Notes: generated by a model from the letters alone, not told the origin. DNA of 54,161 nucleotides from Deltaproteobacteria bacterium (GCA_027028245.1 JALVJO010000171.1:1-54161); one strand, 5' to 3'. Counted from the first letter of the stretch, positions 33,222 through 43,139 are shown. Program-made: numbers and translations.

Positions 33222-35525
33222 ATGGTAAAGAGGGGTTTTGTGCCCAAATTCAACAACTTAAGTATTAGTACAAGAGTAATCATTTCTGTTTCATTTCTCA
33301 TCTTCTTTATCCTTGCCTTTCAGGCCTATATATCTTTTTCATCTTTGAATCAGAAAAAAAAGGACATGACAGCAGAGACAATAAAGGGCTCTGATGCCTT
33401 TATGGATGAAGCAGAGGTGGTTGCCAAGGACCTTTTGCACAATGCCATCATAGTTGCCAACAACCCTGAGGTTGAAGGGGCCATGGCCCAAAGGGACAGA
33501 AACAGGCTCATTGAGGCCATAAGACCAATTATTAAAAATGTGAAAAGCGCAGGTGATACAATAAGACTACATTTTCACGTACCTCCTGGAAAGTCCTTTT
33601 TAAGGACATGGAAGCCTGAAAAGTTTGGGGATGATATCTCATCCTTTCGCAACTCAGTAACAAAGGTGCTGGAGACAGGCCAGCCAGTTGCAGGCATTGA
33701 GGAAGGCAGAATTGGATTTGCAATAAGGGGGATTTCGCCCATTATTGTAGACGGAAAAGTCGTTGGAAGTGTAGAGGCCATCACAAGCGCCGGGGACGTG
33801 GCAGAAAAGCTTTCAGACATAAACGAAGAAAAAAACCAAATTTTTGCCCTTGAAACTGTTTCTGCAAAGGCATCTAGCAAAAACTTCAAGAAAAAGGGCG
33901 AGTTTTTGGAAATCACTGAACCATCCACAGATATCTCAAAAAATCTTGATGAAAAGCTGCTTAGGGATGCCATCAAAAAGGGCGTTTCTGTTCAAATGCT
34001 TGGTAATTGTGCCATCACAGCAGCAGCCGTTAAGGACATATCAGGAAAGCCTGTAGGGGTCTATGTAAGATATCTGGATTTTTCAAGGCTTGTTTCAGAA
34101 ACCCAAAAAGAGATGTGGGAATTTATCGCCCTTTCGGCCCTTTCCTTCCTTGCAGGCATAGTGTCTTTGGTCTTTTTAACAAAAAAGAGCATAGCATCTC
34201 CATTAGAACGGTGTAAAAAGGCCCTTACTGCCACTTCTGTAGGGAGGCTTCTTGAGGCATCAGAAGTTAAAGGTGCCCCTGAAATAAAAGAGCTTTCCAT
34301 TGCCTCAAATAACATCATTTATAATACTGGATGGCTCCTTGACACCCTAAAGACGCAAAGTACAAGCCTTAATTCCCTTGGAAAGGAGCTTCAAAAGATC
34401 GTAAGAGAGATGAAGGGCGGGGCACAAGAAATAAACTTGGCAGCCCAGACTGTTGCAAGCTCTTCTACCCAGGCCGCTGAAAATCTTACAACTGTTGCAA
34501 GTGCAACAAGTGAGTTAAATGCTGCAACTTCTGAAATTGCCCAAAGCGTTACGGAAACGGCCCAATCTGCCAATGAGGCATCAGAGGAGGCAGTTGCCAC
34601 CAACGAACTTATGCAAAGGCTTGGTGAGGAATCAAAGAAGATCCATCACATTATCGGTGTAATAAACAGCATTGCAGAGCAGACAAATCTTTTGGCCCTT
34701 AATGCAACCATTGAAGCGGCAAGGGCAGGAGAGGCAGGAAAGGGCTTTGCCGTCGTTGCCAATGAAGTTAAAGAGCTTGCAAAACAAACTGCCAAGGCCA
34801 CTGACGAGATAACATCAATCATTACATCCCTAACCCAGGGAATTGGAGATGCGGTTTCAGCAGTAGATAAAATCACCGGAAGTGTAAACAATGTGAACGA
34901 TCTTGCAAATACAATAGCAAGTGCCACAGAAGAGCAGACTGCAACGGTTTCAGAAATAGATGTCAGCATCACCCAGGGAGCAGATAGCGTAAAGGGCCTT
35001 GAAATGGAAGCCAAGACCTTGGCTGACAGATCCAGTGACTTTGTGAAGTTTTCAGGAAGAATCATGCTTGCCGAAGAGGCCCTCCTAGATATTGGAAACC
35101 AATTGGAATCCCTAACCAATTTGTACCATATGAACCCAAAAGCAGTGGAAGAAGCAGGAAAGTATGCCAATCCAAAGATGAAGCTGATGGTTTCAACCGT
35201 TGCCCATTTCAAGTGGCTTGAAAGCTTCCGGCTTGCAATTATGCAGAGAAAGTCCCCTGATGTAGAGACCGATTATCACCGGTGCATGTTAGGTAAGTGG
35301 CTTGACACCTACGGTGACCAACTAAGTGAAATTGAGGATGTGATCCTTGAAACAAAACAGATCCACGCATCTCTACATGGTGCGGTCAAGGATTTTCACC
35401 ATTATTTTGACCAAGAACGCGAAGAAACAGAAATTGCCAAAGATGTTAAGGAAAAGATAACAGATAGATTCCAGGAACTTGTAAAAAGGCTTGTAAGGCT
35501 CAATGAAACCGACTTATCATCTTAA
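33222..35525 (+). CDS. Methyl-accepting chemotaxis protein with periplasmic Cache-like sensor and C-terminal CZB domain
   Basis: A 767-residue chemoreceptor. The N-terminal helix ([19 protein letters not shown], about 18-36) and a second around [16 protein letters not shown] (near 300) bracket a roughly 260-residue periplasmic sensor. Its [20 protein letters not shown], split as [10 protein letters not shown] and [10 protein letters not shown], and [18 protein letters not shown] resemble dCache_3. The signalling hairpin holds the conserved tip [19 protein letters not shown]. The C-terminus is a CZB zinc-binding domain: [24 protein letters not shown] and [12 protein letters not shown] supply the His/Cys ligands. 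ATG 33222 follows AAGGAGGA; the frame opens earlier from a TTG. Its lower GC and location suggest an acquired gene. Confidence 0.93.
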   Translation: MVKRGFVPKFNNLSISTRVIISVSFLIFFILAFQAYISFSSLNQKKKDMTAETIKGSDAFMDEAEVVAKDLLHNAIIVANNPEVEGAMAQRDRNRLIEAIRPIIKNVKSAGDTIRLHFHVPPGKSFLRTWKPEKFGDDISSFRNSVTKVLETGQPVAGIEEGRIGFAIRGISPIIVDGKVVGSVEAITSAGDVAEKLSDINEEKNQIFALETVSAKASSKNFKKKGEFLEITEPSTDISKNLDEKLLRDAIKKGVSVQMLGNCAITAAAVKDISGKPVGVYVRYLDFSRLVSETQKEMWEFIALSALSFLAGIVSLVFLTKKSIASPLERCKKALTATSVGRLLEASEVKGAPEIKELSIASNNIIYNTGWLLDTLKTQSTSLNSLGKELQKIVREMKGGAQEINLAAQTVASSSTQAAENLTTVASATSELNAATSEIAQSVTETAQSANEASEEAVATNELMQRLGEESKKIHHIIGVINSIAEQTNLLALNATIEAARAGEAGKGFAVVANEVKELAKQTAKATDEITSIITSLTQGIGDAVSAVDKITGSVNNVNDLANTIASATEEQTATVSEIDVSITQGADSVKGLEMEAKTLADRSSDFVKFSGRIMLAEEALLDIGNQLESLTNLYHMNPKAVEEAGKYANPKMKLMVSTVAHFKWLESFRLAIMQRKSPDVETDYHRCMLGKWLDTYGDQLSEIEDVILETKQIHASLHGAVKDFHHYFDQEREETEIAKDVKEKITDRFQELVKRLVRLNETDLSS

Positions 35526-35529
35526 TAAA

Positions 35530-35602
35530 TCTTTACCACAACCAATTCTTGATAAATCCGGCAGGATTGCGGCCTATGAGCTCCTTTATCGAAGATGATA
35601 AG
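35530..35602 (+). pseudogene. Truncated EAL/HDOD (YuxH-like) gene remnant
   Basis: Directly after the chemoreceptor, one frame reads LPQPILDKSGRIAAYELLYR before stops. This matches the opening of YuxH-type EAL-HDOD signalling proteins (RQPIFDxxxxVYAYELLFR pattern). Only the first 20 or so residues remain, and no continuation was found in the other frames before tRNA-Lys. It is likely the beheaded start of a lost signalling gene. Confidence 0.5.
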
Positions 35603-35796
35603 AAATGGCTTTCCCTCTGTGTCAATGTAAGTGAGACACCTACTTGTTGCTAAATTAATGCAGCCGGGTGAAAAGGCGCTTTTTTACGCAGAGAAGGTCT
35701 TTACCATTCCAAATATATGCACCAGAAGACCGCAACCTGACCGCAGAGGGACGTTCAAAATCCAGTGGCCCAAGCTCTTAAAAGGCCTTCATAACG

Positions 35797-35830
35797 AAAA
35801 AAGGGATTTCAGAAAATTATCTGAAATCCC
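35797..35830 (-). terminator. Terminator of tRNA-Lys
   Basis: On the minus strand GGGATTTCAG (35830-35821) pairs with CTGAAATCCC (35812-35803) around ATAATTTT, followed by TTTTTT. It lies ten bases past the tRNA 3-prime end. Confidence 0.75.
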
Positions 35831-35839
35831 TGTCTTTTC

Positions 35840-35915
35840 TGGTGGGCCGTCAGGGTCTCGAACCCCGAACCTACTGATTAAGAGTCAGTTGCTCTACCAA
35901 TTGAGCTAACGGCCC
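35840..35915 (-). tRNA. tRNA-Lys (CTT)
   Basis: The acceptor GGGCCGT pairs with ACGGCCC; the discriminator is A and CCA is encoded (35842-35840). The anticodon stem CTGA/TCAG encloses the loop with CTT at the anticodon (CTCTTAA). The T arm is GGGGTTCGAGACCC. It marks the right edge of the accessory patch. Confidence 0.96.
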
Positions 35916-36203
35916 CATTAAAGTTACGGCAATCTTATTAACCTCAGTATCCAGGGATGTCAAGCACAAAACTTCCAGACCTGTTTTTATTTGCCTTTTT
36001 AAAAAATTTCGTTATTATAGGTCTAATTCTATAGGGTATATTGACAGGCTTTGGCCGTCTGATTTCTGCAAAATCGCATTACCTCTCCCCTTAAGAAATC
36101 AAATAACCGTCAGGTCGAAAGCAGAACAGGAACAAAAATTTGGAACGGACATCAGGCTGTTCCAAGCTGAAATAACGCAATATAAAAAAGGAGGAAGAAG
36201 GAA

Positions 36204-36620
36204 ATGAAAAAGCTTTTAACAATTTTAATGGGGCTGATGCTCCTTGTAGCCTTTGGCTGCAGCAGTGAACATGGTGAAAAAGCTGCCGACAAGGCAAAAG
36301 AGGCTGCCAAGGCTGCAGTTGAAGCAACCCACGAAGCTGCAAAGGCGGTAAGCGAAGAGACAAAGAAGATAGCTGATTCTGCCGCTGAAAAGATGGATGA
36401 GGCCAAAAAAGCTACTGAAGAAAAGAGCGAGGAAGCTTCCAAGGAAACCAGCGAGGCTGCCAAGGCTGTAACCGAAGGTGCAAAAGAAAATGCTGAAAAG
36501 GCACAGGATGCAGTGAAGGCCGCTGCTGAAGAAACCAAGGCCAGTGTTGAAAAGGCAGCTGAGAACACAAAAGATTCTGCTGAAAAGGCCGAAGAAGCTG
36601 TAAAAGAGCCGGCTCACTAA
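36204..36620 (+). CDS. Ala/Lys/Glu-rich repetitive lipoprotein
   Basis: A 138-residue exported protein. The signal peptide (LLTILMGLMLLVAFGC) ends in a cysteine with Gly at the preceding position, so lipidation at Cys19 is likely. The mature part is one long run of KAAEAAK/EAAKAVSEET-type 11-residue-like helical repeats with no aromatic residues, like LEA-type or YtxH-like apolipoproteins. It may be an outer-membrane spacer or a stress protectant; that is inference from composition. ATG 36204 has AAGGAGG-type sequence upstream. A strong terminator follows, so it is transcribed alone. Confidence 0.8.
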   Translation: MKKLLTILMGLMLLVAFGCSSEHGEKAADKAKEAAKAAVEATHEAAKAVSEETKKIADSAAEKMDEAKKATEEKSEEASKETSEAAKAVTEGAKENAEKAQDAVKAAAEETKASVEKAAENTKDSAEKAEEAVKEPAH

Positions 36621-36659
36621 GACAGCTGACAGCTAAAAAAAACAATTATTAAGGCATGA

Positions 36660-36690
36660 AGCCCTGCAGCAGCAGCTGCAGGGCTTTTTA
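36660..36690 (+). terminator. Terminator after the repetitive lipoprotein
   Basis: AGCCCTGCAG pairs with CTGCAGGGCT (36660-36669 with 36676-36685) around CAGCAG, followed by TTTTA. Confidence 0.8.
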
Positions 36691-36872
36691 CGGTCTAAAA
36701 GCCAGTTTTTAGAACCTCTTGTTTACACCACCGCACCCAATTAAAGTGAGGCAACAAAAAAGAAATCTGAAAACCAGCTGTGCTTCCCCATGCCCAAATA
36801 CACCAAGTCCCATATTGATAACCAAGACTTTTTTTCAGCCCATGAGTGCTCAAAAGACCAACCATAGGATAA

Positions 36873-38954
36873 ATGGCCAGGAAATCTAAGAAAAAGAAGA
36901 GGAAGAAGCCCCGTATCTGGGGTGCACAGCCGCTTCTAATCATAATCTGGACTTCCTGTCTTTTTGTCACTGCTTCAGCATTTGCCCTGATGATGGGATA
37001 TATGATGCTGGATCTTCCCCCTATTCTTCAGCTCAAGAATTATGAGCCGCCCATGGTAACAGAGGTCTATTCCTCGGATGGAAAGGCCCTAGCCTACTGG
37101 TATACACAGAAAAGATGGCCCGTCCACATCAATAAGATACCCAAGAGGCTCATAAACGCATTTTTGGCGGCAGAAGATGCCAGGTTCTATGAACACCGCG
37201 GCATAGACTTTATAGGCGTCCTCAGGGCAGCACTGAAAAATTTTGAGGCCGGCGGCATTGTACAGGGCGCCAGCACCATAACACAGCAGGTTACAAGATC
37301 ACTCCTCCTGACCCCTGAAAGGAGCTGGCTGAGAAAACTAAAAGAGGCCATTCTCGCATGGCAAATAGACGGCACCCTCACCAAGGGCCAGATACTCAAC
37401 ATCTACCTGAACCAAATCTACCTCGGCGGCGGCGCATACGGAGTGGAGGCTGCTGCAAGGACATATTTTGCCAAGCATGTTCAGCAACTGAACATAGCAG
37501 AATGCGCCATGATTGCAGGTCTCACACAGGCCCCCAGCAAATACAATCCGCTCAGGCACTACAAAAGGGCAAGAAGAAGGCAGGAATACGTACTGAGGCG
37601 GATGTACCAAGAGGGATTCATCACTGAAGAAGAGCGCGACAGGGCGCTTGCATATAAAATCCGCTTCAAGAGCGAAAGACTGCACCCTCCGGCTGGTTCC
37701 CGGTATTTTGTACAGGAGGTCAGAAAGGACCTCCTTGCCAGATACGGCTCAAAACGCCTCTTTAATGACGGGCTGAAGATCTTTACCACCCTTGACAGCA
37801 GATGGCAGGAAAATGCCTCAAAACTGGTAAAAGAAGGCCTAAAAACCATAATTGCAAGGCATAAAAAAGACAGAAAACTCAAGGCCAATATCCAAAGTGC
37901 CCTGCTGTCCATGGATGCTCAGACCGGTGCCATAAAGGCCATGGTGGGAGGCACTGATTATTCCAAGAGCCAATACAACCTTGCCACCCAGGGACGGATG
38001 CAGCCTGGCAGTTCCTTCAAGCCCATTGTCTATTCCACGGCCATGGAGAAGGGCCTGATCCAACCCAACACCATCATCGTTGACGAGCCCATATCCCTAA
38101 AGGGTACTGACAACGATAAGATGTGGGAGCCGCAGAATTTTGACAAGACCTATATGGGGCCTATCACCATCAGGACAGCCCTTACCTTTTCAAGAAACAT
38201 AATATCAGTCAAAATAGCCAGGATGGCCGGCATAAATGCCGTGATCAACCAGGCCAGAAAGATGGGAATAACAGTACCCCTGGCCCACAATCTTTCAATA
38301 GCCCTTGGCTCATCTGCAGTCCCCCTTATACAGATGGTCAGGGCCTACAGCGCATTCGTAAACCAGGGTCAGGTAGTTACTCCCCAGATGATAGAACAGA
38401 TTGCAGACCGCCACGGCAGGATAATCGAGATGCTTGATCCTGAATTCCGCCGGGCCCTTGATCCTGTAACAGCCTTCCAGATGGCCTACCTCCTGATGGG
38501 GGTTGTCCAGGACGGAACAGGCAGGAGGGCCAAGGCCGTGGGGATCCCCGTGGGAGGCAAAACAGGAACTACTGACAATTACAAGGACGCATGGTTCATG
38601 GGTTTCAGCCCTGAACTTGTTACAGGCGTATGGGTGGGGCGAAAAGATAGAAAATCCCTTGGAAGGCTTGAAACCGGCGGACGGGCCGCATGTCCAATAT
38701 GGACGCAGTTCATGAAGACCACCCTCAAGGACATGACAAAAAGGTCTTACGACATCCCAGACGGCATAGCATTTGTGCCGGTAGACAGACATACCGGCCA
38801 GATAGTGACCCCGTCGCCAGAAAATGAAAAAAACATCGTGTGGGAGGCCCTGCGGAAGGATTCCCTGCCTCCTCTCCACCCCGAGACAGGAATATGGCAG
38901 AATATGCCCCAATGGCTGAGAGGCATTGGCTCTTTCTTCCGGCTGGGTGATTGA
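36873..38954 (+). CDS. Penicillin-binding protein 1A (bifunctional transglycosylase-transpeptidase)
   Basis: Polymerises and cross-links peptidoglycan at the inner membrane. It has 693 residues: a basic cytoplasmic N-terminus, one membrane helix (about 20-46), then a GT51 domain with the catalytic Glu in AAEDARFYEHRG (Glu101), QGASTITQQVTR and KILN-like GQILNIYLN. The transpeptidase has the active-site SxxK as PGSSFKP (380-383), SRN (440-442) and KTGT (563-566). All catalytic residues are present. It lacks the OB-fold insert of longer PBP1a. ATG 36873 follows AGGAT. holB begins three bases past its stop. Confidence 0.96.
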   Translation: MARKSKKKKRKKPRIWGAQPLLIIIWTSCLFVTASAFALMMGYMMLDLPPILQLKNYEPPMVTEVYSSDGKALAYWYTQKRWPVHINKIPKRLINAFLAAEDARFYEHRGIDFIGVLRAALKNFEAGGIVQGASTITQQVTRSLLLTPERSWLRKLKEAILAWQIDGTLTKGQILNIYLNQIYLGGGAYGVEAAARTYFAKHVQQLNIAECAMIAGLTQAPSKYNPLRHYKRARRRQEYVLRRMYQEGFITEEERDRALAYKIRFKSERLHPPAGSRYFVQEVRKDLLARYGSKRLFNDGLKIFTTLDSRWQENASKLVKEGLKTIIARHKKDRKLKANIQSALLSMDAQTGAIKAMVGGTDYSKSQYNLATQGRMQPGSSFKPIVYSTAMEKGLIQPNTIIVDEPISLKGTDNDKMWEPQNFDKTYMGPITIRTALTFSRNIISVKIARMAGINAVINQARKMGITVPLAHNLSIALGSSAVPLIQMVRAYSAFVNQGQVVTPQMIEQIADRHGRIIEMLDPEFRRALDPVTAFQMAYLLMGVVQDGTGRRAKAVGIPVGGKTGTTDNYKDAWFMGFSPELVTGVWVGRKDRKSLGRLETGGRAACPIWTQFMKTTLKDMTKRSYDIPDGIAFVPVDRHTGQIVTPSPENEKNIVWEALRKDSLPPLHPETGIWQNMPQWLRGIGSFFRLGD

Positions 38955-38956
38955 CT

Positions 38957-39958
38957 ATGAAAGCAGGCAACTGCCCTTCTGCCGGCAATTTGAGGGGCCT
39001 GGGCCTTATAGCCAGGGCCATGGCACAGAACCGTATTTCCCATGCATACCTTGTAACCGGCCCTCCGGGTGCGGGCAAAAAACAACTTGTAGAAAAATGC
39101 GCTGTATTTCTCCTGTGCCAGGATCCGGACATGGATCCTTCTCATCCCAGTGCCTGCGGCACCTGCAGCAGCTGCCGCAAATTTCAAAGGGGAGTTCATC
39201 CTGATTTTCTGGAGCTCAAACCCCAGGGACGTTACATCAAGATAGACCAGGTCCGATCCATGCAGAACATGATCGCATTTGCACCCCTTGAAGGAAAAAG
39301 GCGGGTTGTCAGCATTGTTTCTGCAGACAAGCTCAACATTAATGCCTCAAATGCACTCCTCAAGACCCTGGAAGAGCCACCGGAAAACACCCATCTCTTT
39401 CTTGCCGCTGCCTCAAGCTCCAGGCTTCTTGCCACCATTGTCTCCAGATGCCAGGCACTGCCGCTGGATCAGGAAAAGGAGGTTTTAGGCAGGAATTTCG
39501 CATCTCCAGCTTCAGATCAAGCCTCTTTCTTCCTGGAATATGTGTCGGGATGCAGCAGAGAACTGTCAGGCAAGATGCTGGAAGACGGTATTCTTGAAAT
39601 ACGGGAAACCCTTTTTAGTTTCCTCTGCTCCGGGAAAAAAAAGGAATTGTTTTTCCATACCTCTCAAAGGATCGGCCGTTCCAGGCAAGCTCTCGACCTT
39701 TCATTAACAGTGCTTAACACTGTGACAAGGGATCTCCTGCTGCTTTTGAGCAGTGATTTCATGCAGGACAGACACCTCATAAACCTGGACAAGGCATCCG
39801 AATTGATCAAGTTGGCTCATGGATTAAATTATGATAGTTTGATGAAATACCGGAAACTTCTTGAAAAGGCAGAAAGATACCTTGAAAGAAATGTAAATCC
39901 GGGCATGATAGCCGATGCACTCCTGATCTTCTGGATCAAGGAAGAACACAGATATTGA
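38957..39958 (+). CDS. holB: DNA polymerase III delta-prime subunit
   Basis: Clamp-loader subunit, 333 residues from ATG 38957; a TTG two codons earlier is an alternative. The AAA+ fold has GPPGAGKKQLVEKCA as a Walker A, then a four-cysteine zinc module CGTCSSCRKF preceded by DPSHPSAC. IDQVRSMQN, SADKLNINASNALLKTLEEP (the SRC region) and IVSRCQALPL follow, all typical of delta-prime. Delta-prime usually has a degenerate P-loop; this one still has GKK where the canonical motif is GKT/S. It sits between PBP1A and ricT. Confidence 0.93.
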   Translation: MKAGNCPSAGNLRGLGLIARAMAQNRISHAYLVTGPPGAGKKQLVEKCAVFLLCQDPDMDPSHPSACGTCSSCRKFQRGVHPDFLELKPQGRYIKIDQVRSMQNMIAFAPLEGKRRVVSIVSADKLNINASNALLKTLEEPPENTHLFLAAASSSRLLATIVSRCQALPLDQEKEVLGRNFASPASDQASFFLEYVSGCSRELSGKMLEDGILEIRETLFSFLCSGKKKELFFHTSQRIGRSRQALDLSLTVLNTVTRDLLLLLSSDFMQDRHLINLDKASELIKLAHGLNYDSLMKYRKLLEKAERYLERNVNPGMIADALLIFWIKEEHRY

Positions 39959-39993
39959 ATCTTAGCATTTGAGGCAGAAATGCCCTTAAAAAT

Positions 39994-41211
39994 ATGACGG
40001 AAAGATCAAGAAAAAAAGAAAAGCCGACCCCTTCCCCTCCTGTTTCCACAGCTGAAGACCCAAAAGACAGGAAAACCATCTGTCACGTCAGGCTCAGGCC
40101 TGAATCCCCTCCATTCACCTTTGCAGTCAAGGACCTGAAGCTCAAGGAGGGAGAATGGGTAATTGTTCCCACAGAACACGGCCCGGAGGTGGGACAGGTG
40201 GTGAAGCCTCCCATAAGCCTTTTCCTGTCCGAGGAGAACACCCCTCCCTTTGTTTCCAGACTGGCCACAACCAGTGAAATAGAAGACTACTACAAAAACC
40301 TTGATCTGGAGCAGCAGGGCCGCAGGGTATGTCAGAGGCTCATAAATGCCCTGGGCCTCAAGATGAAACTTGTCAGGGTGGAGCGCTTTTTCGACGGCAG
40401 CAAGATAATATTCTTCTATTCGGCAGACGGACGGGTGGATTTCAGGGAGCTTGTAAAGGAGCTTGTAAAAGAGCTGCGAATGCGTGTTGAAATGAGACAG
40501 ATAGGCATCAGGCACGAGGCAAAGCTCATAGGTGGCATAGGCTGCTGCGGAAGAGAACTCTGCTGTGCCAGTTTTCTGTCCGGTTTTGACCCTATTTCCA
40601 TAAAGATGGCCAAGGCCCAGAACCTGCCGCTCAACCCCAACAAGATCTCCGGTTTCTGCGGAAGGCTGCTGTGCTGTCTCACTTATGAATACGAAACCTA
40701 CAAGGAAATGTCACAGGATCTCCCAGGCCTTGGCAAGGCATGTGAAACACCTGAAGGCCAGGGGAAAGTGGTCCGTCACAATATATTTCGCCAGGCCGTA
40801 ACAGTTGCCATGCCGGACGGTTCATTCGTGGAATACACCATAAATGAACTGGATGGTACTGCACCTGAAGCCGGAGAATCCCCCGGCCGGCAGACTGGTA
40901 AAAAACCTGAAAAAAGGCCTGCCAAGAGTTCTGGACGCAGCAAAACAGGCAAAAACGCCAAGAAGAAAAAAACAGGCAAAAAAGCGTCAAAGAAACCAAA
41001 GGCCAAGCAGTGCAGGGCCTCCGGCAAGAAGGATGCCCAAAAGAATCGGGAAAAGGGCGCTGAAAAGACCGGGGCAAGCCGGGATCAAAAGGCCGGTAAG
41101 GCTCAGCCTGAAAAAAAGACAGGGGGCCGTTCAGGCAGGAAAAGGCCCAGGAACAGGAAAAAGGGCAGCAGCAAAAATTCCAAGAAGAAAGGCGACAACC
41201 AAAAATCATGA
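39994..41211 (+). CDS. ricT: RicT/YaaT-like PSP1-domain protein with long basic tail
   Basis: A 405-residue protein whose PSP1 domain spans about 25-270. The signature GGIGCCGRELCCASFLS and GFCGRLLCCLTYEYETYK provide the cysteine clusters that, in the Bacillus RicAFT complex, bind [4Fe-4S] clusters. In Bacillus it supports RNase Y-dependent RNA maturation. Outside Firmicutes its role is less clear, and no ricA/ricF partner is visible. After about residue 290 the protein is a roughly 115-residue lysine- and arginine-rich tail, probably disordered and nucleic-acid binding. Its stop overlaps the metG start (ATGA). Confidence 0.9.
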   Translation: MTERSRKKEKPTPSPPVSTAEDPKDRKTICHVRLRPESPPFTFAVKDLKLKEGEWVIVPTEHGPEVGQVVKPPISLFLSEENTPPFVSRLATTSEIEDYYKNLDLEQQGRRVCQRLINALGLKMKLVRVERFFDGSKIIFFYSADGRVDFRELVKELVKELRMRVEMRQIGIRHEAKLIGGIGCCGRELCCASFLSGFDPISIKMAKAQNLPLNPNKISGFCGRLLCCLTYEYETYKEMSQDLPGLGKACETPEGQGKVVRHNIFRQAVTVAMPDGSFVEYTINELDGTAPEAGESPGRQTGKKPEKRPAKSSGRSKTGKNAKKKKTGKKASKKPKAKQCRASGKKDAQKNREKGAEKTGASRDQKAGKAQPEKKTGGRSGRKRPRNRKKGSSKNSKKKGDNQKS

Positions 41212-43139
41212 ACAGGTTTTATATCACCACCCCCATCTACTATGTGAACGCGGAACCCCATCTCGGCCACGCCTATTCAACAGTTGTTGCAGATGTTCAA
41301 AACAGGTTTCACAAGCTCATGGGGGATGAAACCTTCTTTCTCACCGGCACGGATGAGCACGGAGACAAGATAGTCCAGGCAGCTGAAAGGCTGGGCATGA
41401 GCCCCCGGGAATACACAGACCGGATCAGCGGCAAATTCAGAAATACATGGCCTCTGCTGGAGATAGAGCCTGACAGATTTATTCGCACCACCCGGCCGGA
41501 ACACATAAAAACCGTCCAGCTTGCCCTACAGAAGGTATTTGATAAGGGCGATATAGAATTCCGGGAATACGAGGGGCTTTACTGTTTCGGTTGTGAGCGG
41601 TTCCTGGTGGAAAGAGAACTGGTAGATGGTAAATGCCCGGACCACAAGACAGAACCCACCAGGCTCAAGGAAAAGAATTATTTCTTTCTCATGAGCAGGT
41701 ACCAGGACTGGCTTATTGACCACGTCAAGGCCAATCCCCAATTCATTACGCCTGAAAGGTACAGAAACGAGGTCTTGTCCTTCCTCAAGGAGCCCCTGGA
41801 CGATCTTTGCATTTCAAGGCCCACATCCCGGCTGACATGGGGAGTTCCCCTGCCCTTTGATGAAAATTTCGTCACCTATGTCTGGTTTGATGCCCTGATT
41901 AACTACCTGACTGGGCTCGATTACCCGGATGGAGACAGATTCAAAAAATTCTGGCCTGCGGCCAATCACGTAATCGCCAAGGACATCCTGAAACCTCACG
42001 GTATATACTGGCCGATCATGCTCAAGGCCCTGGGGCTTCAGCCATATCAGAAACTCCACGTGCACGGTTACTGGAAGACCAAAGATGAGAAGATGTCAAA
42101 GAGCCTTGGAAACATTGTAAAACCCGAGTGGCTGGTGAAAAAGTTCGGTGCTGATGCCACCAGGTACTGCCTCATGCGTGAAATGGTCTTCGGCCTGGAT
42201 GCCGGCTTCAGCCAGGAATCCTTTGTTACAAGGATCAATGCAGACCTTGCAAATGACCTTGGAAACCTCCTCAGCCGCTCTCTCACCATGCTTTTCAAAT
42301 TCAGAAAGGGAATAATCCCGCAAAGGCGCGGAACTTCAGGCCCCCACACCGAACTGGAGGATGCCTTCAGGCAGCTTGTTCCCTCCTGGCAGGAATCCAT
42401 GGAGACTTTCCAGATCCACAAGGCCCTGGCCGAAACATGGAAGGTACTGAACATGGCCAACAAGGTCATCGACAAGAGCGCACCCTGGGAACTTGCAAAG
42501 CACGAATCAAAACAGGATCTCCTGGACGACGTGCTTTACAACCTTATGGAGACCCTCAGGATGGCAGCAGTTCTGCTAAGCCCGGTTATGCCGGAGGCAG
42601 CCGGAAAGATCATGCAGGCCCTCGGACTTGATTCCGGAGATAATCTATCAAAGGATTGTCTTGAGTTCGGGAGACTTTCCCCCGGTGCCCAGGCCTCCAA
42701 GGCAAAGCCCCTCTTCCCCAGGATAGGCCCTTCAAAGAAGCAGGTCCGGGAAAAATCCCCTGACAGGCCCAAAAAACAGAAGCAGAAAATAGAAGTGGAA
42801 ACCAAGAAGGACAAGGACGATTTCATAACCATAGACGATTTCCAAAGGGTGGAACTCAGGGCTGCTGAAATAATCGAAGCTGAACAGCACCCCAATGCAG
42901 ACCGGCTCCTTAAGCTAACGGTGCGTGCGCCTGAAAAGCGGACCATCGTTGCAGGCATAGCAGAACATTTCAAGCCCCAGGAGCTTGTTGGAAAAAAGGT
43001 GGCAATAGTTGCCAATCTCAAGCCCGTAAAGCTTAGAGGCATAGAGTCCAGGGGGATGCTCCTTGTTGCCAAGGACGACAAGGGTCTTCACCTGCTGACT
43101 CTCCCTGATGAAACAGAACCCGGTTCAAGGATCAGCTGA
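41208..43139 (+). CDS. metG: Methionyl-tRNA synthetase with C-terminal tRNA-binding domain
   Basis: Charges tRNA-Met and initiator tRNA. It has 643 residues. The HIGH-type motif is EPHLGHAYS near residue 15. The zinc knuckle keeps its first pair (CFGCERF), while the second pair is reduced to a lone cysteine (CPDHKTEP), so zinc binding may be altered. The KMSKS motif is EKMSKSLGN at about 298. The anticodon domain follows, then a charged linker (KKQKQKIEVETKK) and an EMAP-II-like tRNA-binding domain (VELRAAEIIEAEQHPNADRL, VANLKPVKLRGIESRGM). The gene overlaps ricT at its start. Confidence 0.97.
   Translation: MNRFYITTPIYYVNAEPHLGHAYSTVVADVQNRFHKLMGDETFFLTGTDEHGDKIVQAAERLGMSPREYTDRISGKFRNTWPLLEIEPDRFIRTTRPEHIKTVQLALQKVFDKGDIEFREYEGLYCFGCERFLVERELVDGKCPDHKTEPTRLKEKNYFFLMSRYQDWLIDHVKANPQFITPERYRNEVLSFLKEPLDDLCISRPTSRLTWGVPLPFDENFVTYVWFDALINYLTGLDYPDGDRFKKFWPAANHVIAKDILKPHGIYWPIMLKALGLQPYQKLHVHGYWKTKDEKMSKSLGNIVKPEWLVKKFGADATRYCLMREMVFGLDAGFSQESFVTRINADLANDLGNLLSRSLTMLFKFRKGIIPQRRGTSGPHTELEDAFRQLVPSWQESMETFQIHKALAETWKVLNMANKVIDKSAPWELAKHESKQDLLDDVLYNLMETLRMAAVLLSPVMPEAAGKIMQALGLDSGDNLSKDCLEFGRLSPGAQASKAKPLFPRIGPSKKQVREKSPDRPKKQKQKIEVETKKDKDDFITIDDFQRVELRAAEIIEAEQHPNADRLLKLTVRAPEKRTIVAGIAEHFKPQELVGKKVAIVANLKPVKLRGIESRGMLLVAKDDKGLHLLTLPDETEPGSRIS

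Noticed and set aside
35631-35909. Plus-strand open frame across tRNA-Lys
   Set aside because: It overlaps a certain tRNA on the other strand and shows no family feature.
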